The translations under genes and the position numbers were made by a program. The notes under the pieces are model-generated. The model did not search any database and was not told the origin of the DNA. It worked only from the letters and a program-made list of their open reading frames with translations. Source: Streptomyces clavifer (GTDB lineage Bacteria; Actinomycetota; Actinomycetes; Streptomycetales; Streptomycetaceae). From it: a stretch of 64,000 nucleotides of DNA. The stretch lies in contig BMWJ01000003.1 of NCBI GenBank assembly GCA_014651175.1, positions 62,001 to 126,000 on the forward strand, written 5' to 3'. This document shows positions 1-8,332 of the stretch, one piece after another (position 1 is the stretch's first letter; every line of letters begins with the position of its first letter).

Positions 1-1218
1 CGGGGCGAAGTCGCCGGTCCAGTCCGCGTGTCCCCGGCGGCCCGTGGCGCAGAAGAAGAACTCGGTGCCGTCGGGCGCCGCCACCGCGTCCAGCGGGGCG
101 TCCTCCGGGGCGCGGCGCCTGGGCAGGACGGGGGCGAGCAGCGACTCGGCCCGGGCGGACGCCGCCTCCGGGGCGGGGGTCTCCAGGCCGACGGCGGTGA
201 GCGAGAGGTCCGGCTTGTGGCCGCTGGTGTCGGTGTTGAGCAGGATGCGGGCCTCACCCTGCTCCCAGAGGTCCACCGGCTTTCCGGAGTGCCTGGCCGT
301 ACGGGAGAAGCCGAGGGCGGACAGGAGCGGGGTGATCCTCGCCGTGTCGGCGGTGGCGATCTCGGCGAACGCGAAACCGGTGGGGACCACCGGTGCCGGG
401 GGCGCGGTCAGCCCCGCCGACTCCTGGAGCAGCGCGAGGGAGCGCTGGGCGTCCACGGCGGTGCGGCCCGCCTCCGCCTGGCGGAAGACGTCGTTGAAGA
501 CTTCGAGGGAGAGGGGCCCGTCGTATCCGGCCCGGACCGCCGCCCGGACCAGCCCGGCGACGTCGAGGTCCCCCTGCCCCGGGAAGCAGCGGTAGTGGCG
601 GCTCCACTGCAGGACGTCCAGGGCCATCAGCGGGGCGTCGGCGAGCTGGAGGAAGAAGATCCTGTCACCGGGGATGGCCTCGATGCCCGTGGGGTCGGAG
701 CCCCGGGCGAGGATGTGGAAGCTGTCCAGGCAGACGCCGAGCGCCGGATGGTCCGCCGCTTCGACGATGCGCCAGGCGTGGTCGTACGTGCTGACGTGCC
801 GGCCCCAGGCGAGCGCCTCGTACGCCACGCGGACGCCGGACTCCTGGGCCAGGGCGGCCAGTCGGCGGAGCTGCCCGGCGGCGAGTGCGTCGTCGTCCAC
901 GGCGTGCGGGGACACGCTGGAGCAGACCAGCACGGTGTCGGCGCCGAGCCGCCGCATCAGCCGGAACTTGTGCGCGGCGCGGCGCAGGTTGCGGGCGAAC
1001 TCGGCCTCGGGGACGGCCTCGATGTCGCGCATCGGCTGGTAGAGGTCGATCGTCAGGCCGAGGTCTGCCGCCCGGTCCCTGATCTCCTCGGGGGTGAGCG
1101 GGCTGCCGATCAGGTCGTTCTCGAAGATCTCGACGCCGTCGAAACCCGCGCGCGCGGCGGCGGTGAGCTTCTCGGTGAGGGTTCCGCTGAGCGAGACGGT
1201 GGCGATGGACGTACGCAT
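1..1218 (-). CDS. 3-dehydroshikimate dehydratase-like protein: sugar isomerase/epimerase domain fused to an HPPD/VOC-like domain (partial)
   Basis: The gene enters at 1218 (ATG) and runs off the left edge without a stop, giving 406 residues. The first ~270 residues are an AP-endonuclease-2/xylose-isomerase-type TIM barrel: MRTSIATVSLSG at the start, then GVCLDSFHIL, a PGDRIFFLQLAD segment, and SLEVFNDVFR near its end. After about residue 290 a VOC/4-hydroxyphenylpyruvate-dioxygenase-like module begins (GFAFAEIATADTARITPLL, then DLWEQGEARILLN). This two-domain architecture is that of QsuB-type bacterial 3-dehydroshikimate dehydratases, which convert 3-dehydroshikimate to protocatechuate. The gene lies downstream of aroE and an aroQ remnant on the same strand, which supports that role. 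A generic sugar-phosphate isomerase is the main alternative. Confidence 0.82.
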   Translation of the reverse strand, partial: MRTSIATVSLSGTLTEKLTAAARAGFDGVEIFENDLIGSPLTPEEIRDRAADLGLTIDLYQPMRDIEAVPEAEFARNLRRAAHKFRLMRRLGADTVLVCSSVSPHAVDDDALAAGQLRRLAALAQESGVRVAYEALAWGRHVSTYDHAWRIVEAADHPALGVCLDSFHILARGSDPTGIEAIPGDRIFFLQLADAPLMALDVLQWSRHYRCFPGQGDLDVAGLVRAAVRAGYDGPLSLEVFNDVFRQAEAGRTAVDAQRSLALLQESAGLTAPPAPVVPTGFAFAEIATADTARITPLLSALGFSRTARHSGKPVDLWEQGEARILLNTDTSGHKPDLSLTAVGLETPAPEAASARAESLLAPVLPRRRAPEDAPLDAVAAPDGTEFFFCATGRRGHADWTGDFAP

Positions 1219-1315
1219 GTCGGCCCTCCTGGGGGCTTCGGCGGGCGGCTTCGGTGAGGGGCTTCCGTGGGCGCCTCGGAGCGGGCGGCTCCCGTCGGAG
1301 GGGAGGCGGACGGCT

Positions 1316-2179
1316 TCAGCGGGTGGACGTGAGATCGGCGATGTCGGCGAGCATGCGCGCGGTGTCGGGTTCACGGCCGGTGAAGAGCCGGAAGGAGTCG
1401 GCGGCCTGGTAGGCGGCCATGCCGCCGCCGTCCAGGGTGGGGCAGCCGAGCGCGCGGGCGGTGCGCACGAGGGCGGTCTCCAGGGGCCGGTAGACGACTT
1501 CGGCGACCCACTGCGCGGGGTGCAACAGCTCGGCCGGAAGCGGCAGTCCGGGGTGGGCGGCCATCCCGACCGGGGTCGCGTTGACGAGGCCGTCGGCGCC
1601 GGCCGTCCGCGCGGCGATGTCGAGGAGGTCGGCGGCGGCGGCCCGCCCCGGGCCGAAGTGCCGGTTCAGGGAGTCCACGAGGCCGGCCGCACGCTCGGGC
1701 ACGGCGTCCAGCACGGTGAGCCGTGCCGCGCCGAGGGCGAGCAGCGCGTGGGCGACGGCCGCTCCCGCCCCGCCGGCGCCCAGCTGCACGACCCGCTCCA
1801 GGGGCGCGTCGGGCAGGCCGCGGGCGAAGGAGGCGGCGAAGCCCGTGGCGTCGGTGTTGTGGCCGATCGCCCGACTGCCGTCGAAGACGACGGTGTTGAC
1901 GGCGCCGAGCGCCTCCGCCTGCGGGGAGAGCGCGTCGAGGTGGGCGAGGACCTGCTGTTTGCACGGGTGGGTGACGTTGAGCCCGTCGTATCCCATGTCA
2001 CGGGCCGCACGGACGAGTTCACCGGTCCGCTCCGGCGGGACACCGAGCGTGCCGATGTCGATGAGGCGGTAGAGGTAGCGCAGGCCCTGCCGGTCCGCCT
2101 CCCGTTCGTGGAGCGCGGGGCTGAGCGAGGGGCCGATGCCGGAACCGATGAGGCCGACGAGGTACGAGTCCGGGCTCAA
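1316..2179 (-). CDS. aroE: shikimate/quinate dehydrogenase (AroE family)
   Basis: This 287-residue protein belongs to the AroE family, NAD(P)-dependent shikimate or quinate dehydrogenases. Visible motifs are GSGIGPSLSPALHE (substrate serines), GLNVTHPCKQ with the catalytic lysine, the catalytic Asp in HNTDATGF, the Rossmann glycine loop VQLGAGGAGAAV and NATPVGM. I place the start at TTG 2179 because upstream codons in this frame are not family-like, and because this TTG overlaps the TGA stop of the aroQ remnant (TTGA), indicating translational coupling. Context with a 3-dehydroshikimate dehydratase-like gene, a TetR regulator and an MHS permease points to catabolic use of quinate/shikimate rather than aromatic amino acid biosynthesis. 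Confidence 0.9.
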   Translation of the reverse strand: MSPDSYLVGLIGSGIGPSLSPALHEREADRQGLRYLYRLIDIGTLGVPPERTGELVRAARDMGYDGLNVTHPCKQQVLAHLDALSPQAEALGAVNTVVFDGSRAIGHNTDATGFAASFARGLPDAPLERVVQLGAGGAGAAVAHALLALGAARLTVLDAVPERAAGLVDSLNRHFGPGRAAAADLLDIAARTAGADGLVNATPVGMAAHPGLPLPAELLHPAQWVAEVVYRPLETALVRTARALGCPTLDGGGMAAYQAADSFRLFTGREPDTARMLADIADLTSTR

Positions 2180-2373
2180 CGGTTCTCCTCCGGGAGCTGG
2201 GCGAGGTGGGTGAGGGCCATGGCGTAGCCGTGGGAGTCGGCACCGCAGATGACGGCGTCGGCGAGGGCGCCCCTGCCGTACACCGTGGGCTCGCGCAGGC
2301 CGAGCGGTCCGGGATCGGGCCCGTTCAGCACGAGGACCGGGGCGCCCCGGGGGGTGTGGGCGTGGTTCGGCAT
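2176..2373 (-). pseudogene. aroQ: internally deleted type II 3-dehydroquinate dehydratase (aroQ remnant)
   Basis: This is a 65-codon open frame with a good start (GGAAAG upstream of ATG 2373). Residues 10-33 match the N-terminus of type II dehydroquinases (PVLVLNGP, then LREPTVYG carrying the active-site Arg and Tyr). From about residue 38 it reads like the extreme C-terminus of the same family (AVICGADSHGYAMALTHLAQL). The family is normally about 145-150 residues, so roughly 80 central residues, including the catalytic His and the substrate loop, are missing in frame. It cannot be an active dehydratase as written, but it still initiates translation and couples to aroE through a TTGA overlap. 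A sequencing or assembly deletion is the alternative. Confidence 0.75.
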
Positions 2374-2385
2374 CGCTCACTTTCC

Positions 2386-2410
2386 GTTAATGTACGGACT
2401 GGTTAGTTAG
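2386..2410. promoter_or_regulatory. TetR-type operator upstream of the aroQ/aroE operon
   Basis: The stretch ends in GGTTAGTTAG and, read on the minus strand, begins CTAACTAACCAGT. The same CTAACTAACCAGT element appears at 3405-3417 in front of the MHS permease. It lies 13 bases upstream of the aroQ-remnant start, so a bound repressor would sit over the transcription start. Binding by the adjacent TetR protein is inferred. Confidence 0.7.
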
Positions 2411-2579
2411 TCACACCGACAGTCATACCCAAAGGCAGCCGCCCTGGGAAGACCCCGGCCGGCACCGGACCCGCGACCCGGCCCCTCGGGCCCGGTCCCG
2501 GACGTGGCCCGCATCGGCCGCCCGGGGCCCCGGCTCCTAGAATCGCGAGCACGCGACCGTCTGCCCGTGAAGGATCCGG

Positions 2580-3242
2580 ATGACCAGCACCGAAGGCCCC
2601 GCGCAGCCCGCCGGGCGCACCCGCGACGCGGCACGCACGCGGGCCGAGATCCTCGCCGTGGCGACGCGGGAGTTCGCCCGCCTCGGTTACGCGGGAGCCC
2701 GGGTCGACGAGATCGCCGCCCGCACCCGCACCACCAAGCGGATGATCTACTACTATTTCGGCGGCAAGGAGCAGCTCTTCACCGCGGTACTGGAGCGGGC
2801 GTACTCCCGGATCCGGGAGGCGGAACAACTGCTGGACGTCGAGCACCTGGACCCCGTGGCCGCGGTGCGGCGGCTGGCAGAGCTGACCTTCGACCACCAC
2901 GAGGCCCATCCGGACTTCATCCGCCTGGTCAGCATCGAGAACATCCACGAGGCCGAACACATCGCGGCCTCGGCCGAGTTGAGCCGTATCAGCTCACCCG
3001 CGATCAATGTACTCACGCGCATCCTCGACACCGGGCGGGAGTCGGGGCTGTTCACGGCGGACGTGGACGCCGTGGACCTGCACGCGATGATCAGCTCCTT
3101 CTGCTTCTTCCGGATCGCCAACCGGCACACCTTCGGCGCGCTGTTCGGCCGCGACCTGGTCGCCGCCGGACAGCGGGAGCACTACCGCACGATGCTGGGC
3201 GACATGATCATCGCCTACCTGACGGCCGACCGGGCGGCCTGA
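2580..3242 (+). CDS. TetR/AcrR-family regulator of the quinate/shikimate locus
   Basis: This 220-residue protein has an N-terminal TetR helix-turn-helix (about residues 20-66: AARTRAEILAVATREFARLG, then TTKRMIYYYFGGKEQLF) and an all-helical ligand domain (HPDFIRLVSIENIHEAEHI). The ATG at 2580 follows an AAGGA Shine-Dalgarno sequence. It sits between two divergent transcription units that both carry the CTAACTAACCAGT operator, so it is probably the local repressor responding to an aromatic-pathway intermediate such as quinate, shikimate or dehydroshikimate. The C-terminal domain resembles that of RutR-like TetR proteins. The ligand is inferred from context only. Confidence 0.88.
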   Translation: MTSTEGPAQPAGRTRDAARTRAEILAVATREFARLGYAGARVDEIAARTRTTKRMIYYYFGGKEQLFTAVLERAYSRIREAEQLLDVEHLDPVAAVRRLAELTFDHHEAHPDFIRLVSIENIHEAEHIAASAELSRISSPAINVLTRILDTGRESGLFTADVDAVDLHAMISSFCFFRIANRHTFGALFGRDLVAAGQREHYRTMLGDMIIAYLTADRAA

Positions 3243-3359
3243 GCCTCCGGACGGGGGCGTCCGACGGTCCGACGGCCGGGCGGTGCGGTCCGACAGCCGG
3301 GCGGTCCGGCGACGGCCGGGCGGTCAACCGGCGGCACACCGGGGTTTCTGCGCGAACCC

Positions 3360-3388
3360 TTGACACGGGCGCCTTCTCCTCGCAGCAT
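3360..3388 (+). promoter_or_regulatory. promoter of the MHS permease gene
   Basis: A perfect TTGACA -35 (3360-3365) is followed after 17 bases by CAGCAT (3383-3388). The predicted start is near 3395, just ahead of the operator at 3405-3428, so the repressor would act as a roadblock or occlude early elongation. Confidence 0.55.
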
Positions 3389-3404
3389 CCGTAGCCACCC
3401 GCAA

Positions 3405-3428
3405 CTAACTAACCAGTGCGTTAATTAG
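3405..3428. promoter_or_regulatory. palindromic TetR-type operator upstream of the permease
   Basis: Half-sites CTAACTAAC (3405-3413) and GTTAATTAG (3420-3428) are inverted repeats with one mismatch, separated by CAGTGC. The left half plus spacer repeats the element at 2386-2410 in the opposite orientation. The geometry fits a TetR dimer. Confidence 0.75.
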
Positions 3429-3479
3429 CGCCCCGGGCCGCTCGCCTCCCCGCACGGAACGTCCCCGAAGGAGTACGAC

Positions 3480-4841
3480 GTGACCGTTCACGACCCTGCC
3501 GCCGGGCCCCCGCCGCCGCAGGCCCAGCCCCGCAAGGCCGCACTCGCCGCCTGGATCGGCAGCGCGCTGGAGTACTATGACTTCTTCATCTACGGCAGCG
3601 CGGCGGCGCTGATCTTCCCGAAGGTCTTCTTCGACGAGTCCGACCCGGCGAACGCGACCCTGCTGTCCCTCGCCACCTTCGGTGTCGCCTACGCGGCCCG
3701 GCCCATCGGCGCGCTCTTCCTCGGCCACGTCGGGGACCGGCTCGGCCGCAAGAAGATCATGGTCTTCACCCTGATGCTGATGGGCGTCTCGACGTTCCTC
3801 ATCGGCTGTCTGCCCACCCGGGAGCAGATCGGCGGTGCCGCACCCGTGCTGCTCGTCCTGCTGCGCGTGCTGCAGGGCATCTCCGCTGCGGGTGAGCAGG
3901 CCAGCGCCAACTCGATGAGCCTGGAACACGCCCCGCAGCACCGGCGGGGCTACTTCACCAGCTTCACCATCAACGGGACCCAGGCCGGCCAGCTGATCGC
4001 CACCCTGGCCTTCATCCCGGTCGCCGCCCTCCCCGAGGAGCAGCTCCTCTCCTGGGGCTGGCGCATCCCGTTCTGGCTGAGCGTCGCCGTCGCCGTGACC
4101 GGGTACGTCATCCGGCGCACCCTGGAGGAGACTCCCGTCTTCACGAAGCAGGCGGCGGCCGGGGGCGTGGCGAAGATGCCGCTGGCCGTGCTGTTCCGCG
4201 ACCACTGGGCCGATGTGCTGCGGGTCGTCGCCGCCGCCGTGATCGCCACGGTCAGCACGATCTTCACCGTCTGGGCGCTGGCGTACGCGACGAGCGACGC
4301 CGTGGGCATGAGCCGTACCGGCATGCTGTGGGTCGGCGCGCTCGCCAATCTGGTCGCCCTGTTCACCATTCCCCTGTGGGCCCGGCTCTCCGACCGCATC
4401 GGACGCCGGCCGGTGTTCCTGATGGGCGCCGTCGGCAGCGCGGTGGTGATGCCGCTCTACCTGTGGGCCATCTCGACCGGCAGCTATCCCCTGGTCCTGG
4501 GCCTCGGGATACTCGTGTTCGGCGTCGTCTACAGCGCCGCCAACGGCGTCTGGCCCTCGTTCTACGGGGAGATGTTCCCGACCAGGGTCAGGCTCTCGGG
4601 CATGGCGATCGGCACCCAGACCGGCTTCGCCATCGCCGGTTTCGCGGTGGCCTTCGCCTCGCAGATCGCCGGCCCCGACGGGGACGACTGGGCCGGGGTC
4701 GCGCTCTTCGCGGCGGCGCTCTGCCTGCCGCCGGTCGTCGCGGCGTTCACGGCACGCGAGACGGCGCACGTGGAGACGGAGCACCTCGGGGAGCGGAGCG
4801 GGAAGGTGGACTCCGGGACCGGGGCCCCGCTCGGAGTCTGA
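3480..4841 (+). CDS. MHS-family MFS permease, likely quinate/shikimate or aromatic acid uptake
   Basis: A 453-residue major facilitator of the metabolite:H+ symporter (MHS) family, the group containing ShiA, KgtP and ProP. The N-terminus has the family signature ALEYYDFFIYGSAAALIFP, loop 2-3 reads GHVGDRLGRKKIMV, and the mid-loop repeats ARLSDRIGRRPVFL. A GEQASANSMSLEHAP segment follows helix 4, as in other MHS transporters. Twelve hydrophobic segments are apparent. GTG 3480 follows GAAGGAG. The gene is preceded by the TetR operator shared with the divergent aroE operon, so its substrate is probably the pathway's carbon source, shikimate or quinate. Substrate assignment is by context. Confidence 0.88.
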   Translation: MTVHDPAAGPPPPQAQPRKAALAAWIGSALEYYDFFIYGSAAALIFPKVFFDESDPANATLLSLATFGVAYAARPIGALFLGHVGDRLGRKKIMVFTLMLMGVSTFLIGCLPTREQIGGAAPVLLVLLRVLQGISAAGEQASANSMSLEHAPQHRRGYFTSFTINGTQAGQLIATLAFIPVAALPEEQLLSWGWRIPFWLSVAVAVTGYVIRRTLEETPVFTKQAAAGGVAKMPLAVLFRDHWADVLRVVAAAVIATVSTIFTVWALAYATSDAVGMSRTGMLWVGALANLVALFTIPLWARLSDRIGRRPVFLMGAVGSAVVMPLYLWAISTGSYPLVLGLGILVFGVVYSAANGVWPSFYGEMFPTRVRLSGMAIGTQTGFAIAGFAVAFASQIAGPDGDDWAGVALFAAALCLPPVVAAFTARETAHVETEHLGERSGKVDSGTGAPLGV

Positions 4842-4910
4842 TCCCGGCCGGGTGCGCCCGCATCGCTTCGGCCCGGCCCTCCTGCCGGGCCGCCGGACGC
4901 CCCGGGGATC

Positions 4911-5873
4911 ATGAGGCACATGAACGCCCTGCTCTCCGGCTTCGCCCCCGTCTGGACGCTGACCGCCATCGGTTACGCGGCCGGGCGGGGGCGGCTGCTC
5001 GGGGAGCGGGCGGAGGAGGTGCTCGGCCGGTTCGTCTTCCATGTGGCCATGCCCGCCGCCCTGTTCATGATGGTGTCGCGCGCCGATCTGGGCTCGTTCG
5101 TGAACGCGTCGCTGATCGTGTTCGGCGCGGGATCGGTCCTCGTATCGGCCCTCGGTCTGGTGCTCGTCCGGCGCTTCTTCGGCCGCAAGACGGCCGACGG
5201 CGCGATCGGCGGCATGGCGTCGGGGTACGTGAACTCCGCCAACCTCGGCATCCCGGTGGCCGTCCAGGTGCTGGGCGACGCGTCGTTCATCGCCCAGGTC
5301 ATCCTGTTCCAGGTGCTGTTGATGTCCCCGGTGGTCCTGACCCTGCTGGACTCCGGCACGGACCGGGGCCGCACCCACTGGCGGGCGGGGCTGCGCCGCA
5401 TGCTGACCATGCCGGTCCGCAATCCCGTCATCGTGGCGTCCCTCCTCGGCGTGGCCGTGTCGGCGACCGGGCTGCGGCTGCCCGGAGCGCTGGCCCGCAG
5501 CGGCGACCTGCTCGGTGCCGCCGCCGTACCCGCGGCCCTGATCACGCTCGGCCTCTCGCTGCACCGCCGGCCGGACCCCGCGGACCCGGTCGCCGCGCCC
5601 GGAGGCCGGGCGGAGGTGGCCGTGGTGGTGGCCCTCAAGACGCTCGTCCAGCCCGTGGTCGCCCTCGTCCTCGGCGGCCCACTGCTCATGGGCCTGCCCG
5701 GCGACCAGCTCCTCGCGGTGGTGCTGTGCTCCGCGCTGCCGACCGCCCAGAACGCCTTCGTCTACGCCCGTGAGTACGGCCTGGACACCACGCTCGCCCG
5801 CCATGCCGTGGTGGCGTCGACGCTCGTGTCGATGTGCACGCTGTCCTTGGCCGCGCACGCACTGTCTTCCTAG
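4911..5873 (+). CDS. AEC-family (auxin efflux carrier-like) transporter
   Basis: This 320-residue membrane protein has about ten hydrophobic segments in two halves. Hallmarks are FAPVWTLTAIGYAAGR in the first helix, FHVAMPAALF, the conserved NSANLGIPVA motif after helix 4, RNPVIVASLLGV in the centre and LCSALPTAQNAFVYA near the end. These define the AEC family, whose bacterial members export or import malate, malonate and related carboxylates. The gene follows the MHS permease by 69 bases and could be cotranscribed with it. The substrate is unknown. ATG 4911 is used; ATG 4920 is an alternative with GAGG just upstream. Confidence 0.85.
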   Translation: MRHMNALLSGFAPVWTLTAIGYAAGRGRLLGERAEEVLGRFVFHVAMPAALFMMVSRADLGSFVNASLIVFGAGSVLVSALGLVLVRRFFGRKTADGAIGGMASGYVNSANLGIPVAVQVLGDASFIAQVILFQVLLMSPVVLTLLDSGTDRGRTHWRAGLRRMLTMPVRNPVIVASLLGVAVSATGLRLPGALARSGDLLGAAAVPAALITLGLSLHRRPDPADPVAAPGGRAEVAVVVALKTLVQPVVALVLGGPLLMGLPGDQLLAVVLCSALPTAQNAFVYAREYGLDTTLARHAVVASTLVSMCTLSLAAHALSS

Positions 5874-5938
5874 GCCGTCCGAGTGGCGGACCCGCGGTCG
5901 CGGGCGGATGCCGACCGGACACGGCGATCCGGGCCGAT

Positions 5939-5976
5939 GGGGGTGCCGGGACGGCTCCCACCGTCCCGGCACCCCC
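5939..5976. terminator. bidirectional terminator hairpin
   Basis: A perfect 16-bp stem (5939-5954 with 5961-5976, arm beginning GGGGGTGCCGGG) with a 6-base loop lies between the convergent AEC and GT87-PAP2 genes. Confidence 0.85.
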
Positions 5977-5995
5977 TTCGGCCCCGTGTGCGGGT

Positions 5996-8077
5996 CTACC
6001 GCTTGCCGGCCGCGGGTCCGGACACCAGCACCGGGTCGCCGCCGTCCTCGTCCGCCGTGCGTCCGGGCGGTGGTTCCGCCGTGTCGCCGGTCCGGGGCAG
6101 CAGCCTCCGCGGCCCGGCCAGCACATGGGTGAGACCGAAGCCCAGGGCGACGACCACCGCACCGCCGACCGCGTCCAGCACCCAGTGGTTGCCCGTGGCG
6201 ATGATGGCGGAGACGGTGAACAGCGGGTGAAGCAGGCCGAGGGCCTTCATCCACGTCCTCGGCGCGAGCAGCACGATCACCACGCCGCACCACAGCGACC
6301 AGCCGAAGTGCAGCGACGGCATGGCCGCGTACTGGTTGGTCATCGCGGTCAGGGCCCCGAAGTCGGGGCTCGAGAGGTCCTGCACCCCGTGGACCGTGTC
6401 GATGAAGCCGAGGCCCGGCATCAGGCGCGGCGGGGCCAGCGGGTAGAGCCAGAATCCGACCAGGGCCAGGACCGTGGCGAAGCCGATGGAACTGCGGGCC
6501 CAGCGGTAGTCCGGGGGCCGGCGCACGTACAGCACACCGAGGATCGCGAGCGGCACGATGAAGTGGAACGTCGAGTAGTAGTAGTCGAAGAAGTCCCGCA
6601 GCCAGGTGATGTCCACGACCGCGTGGTTGACCCGGTGCTCGATGTCGATGCGCAGCCACTGCTCGATGGAGTGGATCTGCCGGCCGTGCTCCTCAGCGGT
6701 GGCACGGCCCGCGGTCGCCGCCAGCCGGACCTGTGCGTACGCGGAGTAGACGACCCGGATCAGCAGGAGTTCCAGCAGCAGGTTGGGGCGGCCGAGCACC
6801 CGTCTCCAGAAGGGCACCAGCGGCACCCGGGCGAAGCGGGACGGGACCGGCCGGGCGTGGTCCGTGGGAACGGGCCGCTGCCAGTGGGGCGACGTACGGG
6901 ACAGGAACGGCACCGCGCAGGCCGCACCGAGGGCCGCGACGAGCAGCATGTTGTCGCGTACGGGAAGGAGCACCCCGACGTTCGGGAGCAGCATCTTGCC
7001 CGGCAGGGTGACGACCAGCACCACGACGGCCGGCCACACCAGCCGGTCCGAGGCCCTGGTACCGACCCGGCCGACGGCGGCGAGCAGCACCCAGAGGAGC
7101 TGGTGCTGCCAGGCGGCGGGCGAGACGGCGACGGCCACGCAGCCGGTGACGGCCACCGCGAGGAGGAGCTGCCCGTCCCGCGCGTAGCGGGCCGCGCGCC
7201 GCAGTCCGACGACGGTGACGGCTGCGGCCAGCACCAGGAACAGCGCGATCTCCAGCGGGCCTTCGAACCCGAGGCGGAGCAGCGCACCGTGCAGGGACTG
7301 GTTGGCCAGGCTGTCCGGTCGTTCGCCGAGTCCGGCGCCGGCGAGGTGGCGGAGCCAGTACGTCCACGAGTCCTGCGGCATCGCCGCCCAGGCCAGCGCG
7401 GTGCAGACGGCGAAGGCCGCGCCACCGGCCGCCCCGGCCCGGCGCCGGCCGGTGAGCCAGAACAGGACGGCGAAGAGCAGGACGGTGGGCTGCAGGGCGG
7501 CGGCGACGCCGGTCAGGACGCCGGGGAGCCGTTCACCACGTGCCACGAACCAGGCGAGGACCACCAGCAGGACGGGCAGGATGCTGGTCTGGCCCAGGTA
7601 CAGGGTGTTGCGTACGGGCAGCGACACCATGAGCAGGGTGAGGGCGACCGGGGCCGCGAGGATCGCGGTGCGGCGGCCGACGGGACCGGGCAGGGCGCGG
7701 GCCGCGACGAGGCCGAGGGCCACGACGAGCAGCAGCGAACCGAAGGTCCAGGCGACGCCGAGGGCCTGTTCGGCCGAGGCGGTCAGGGGCTTCAGCACCA
7801 GCCCCGCGAACGGCGTGCCGGTGAACCTGCCGGGGTCGTAGAGGGAGCCCGCGGTGTGCAGGACGCCGTCGCCACCCGTCCAGGACGCGAGGTCGGCGAG
7901 GCGTTCGCCGGGCTGCTCCCGCAGCACCACCGCCATCTGCCGTACCGCCAGCACGGCGACGACCAGCCACAGGACGACGCGGGCCGCCCCGGCCCTCGTC
8001 CCCGGGTCCGCCGCCACGTTCCCCCGCACACTGCGCTCCGCGTCTGCCACGCTGTGCCGACCCTCCCACCGTTCCAT
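5996..8077 (-). CDS. bifunctional GT87 glycosyltransferase / PAP2 phosphatase membrane protein
   Basis: This 693-residue polytopic protein combines two enzymes. Residues ~30-400 are a GT87-type polyprenyl-phosphate-mannose glycosyltransferase with many helices (SLYDPGRFTGTPFAGLVLKP near the first extracellular loop, later SPAAWQHQLLWVLLAAVGR). Residues ~450-660 are a PAP2 domain of the inositolphosphotransferase/Aur1-like subgroup, with signature 2 AMPSLHFGWSLW and signature 3 ATGNHWVLDAVGGA. Both active sites are expected on the outer face of the membrane, suggesting glycolipid or phosphoinositide-lipid remodelling. ATG 8077 is used; GTG 8050, behind GGGAGGG, is a possible shorter start. The fusion recurs in Streptomyces, but substrates are unknown to me. 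Confidence 0.85.
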   Translation of the reverse strand: MERWEGRHSVADAERSVRGNVAADPGTRAGAARVVLWLVVAVLAVRQMAVVLREQPGERLADLASWTGGDGVLHTAGSLYDPGRFTGTPFAGLVLKPLTASAEQALGVAWTFGSLLLVVALGLVAARALPGPVGRRTAILAAPVALTLLMVSLPVRNTLYLGQTSILPVLLVVLAWFVARGERLPGVLTGVAAALQPTVLLFAVLFWLTGRRRAGAAGGAAFAVCTALAWAAMPQDSWTYWLRHLAGAGLGERPDSLANQSLHGALLRLGFEGPLEIALFLVLAAAVTVVGLRRAARYARDGQLLLAVAVTGCVAVAVSPAAWQHQLLWVLLAAVGRVGTRASDRLVWPAVVVLVVTLPGKMLLPNVGVLLPVRDNMLLVAALGAACAVPFLSRTSPHWQRPVPTDHARPVPSRFARVPLVPFWRRVLGRPNLLLELLLIRVVYSAYAQVRLAATAGRATAEEHGRQIHSIEQWLRIDIEHRVNHAVVDITWLRDFFDYYYSTFHFIVPLAILGVLYVRRPPDYRWARSSIGFATVLALVGFWLYPLAPPRLMPGLGFIDTVHGVQDLSSPDFGALTAMTNQYAAMPSLHFGWSLWCGVVIVLLAPRTWMKALGLLHPLFTVSAIIATGNHWVLDAVGGAVVVALGFGLTHVLAGPRRLLPRTGDTAEPPPGRTADEDGGDPVLVSGPAAGKR

Positions 8078-8332
8078 GCACTGTCCCCTCGGCCCGGGTT
8101 TGTGCGGATGAAGCCTCGCATTGCCCTATGAGGTAGACACAATCAACCCCCTCTTAGCCTGACTGTCACCACGCTTCTGCCCGAAGAACGCTCGGAGCGT
8201 GGACGCCGCGCCCGTCGGCCGGCCGGAATCCGGCCACTCGTCCGATCACCTGTCCGGCCGTGGGAGCGCGGACCTCCGGCGGAGACGGCCGTACGGCGCG
8301 GGAACGGCCCGAGCCGCTGCCACCGCCCGACG

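Noticed and set aside
3405..6659. 1084-codon open frame on the minus strand
   Set aside because: It is antisense to the MHS permease and AEC genes, has no family similarity, and is a high-GC artefact of the real genes' codon use.
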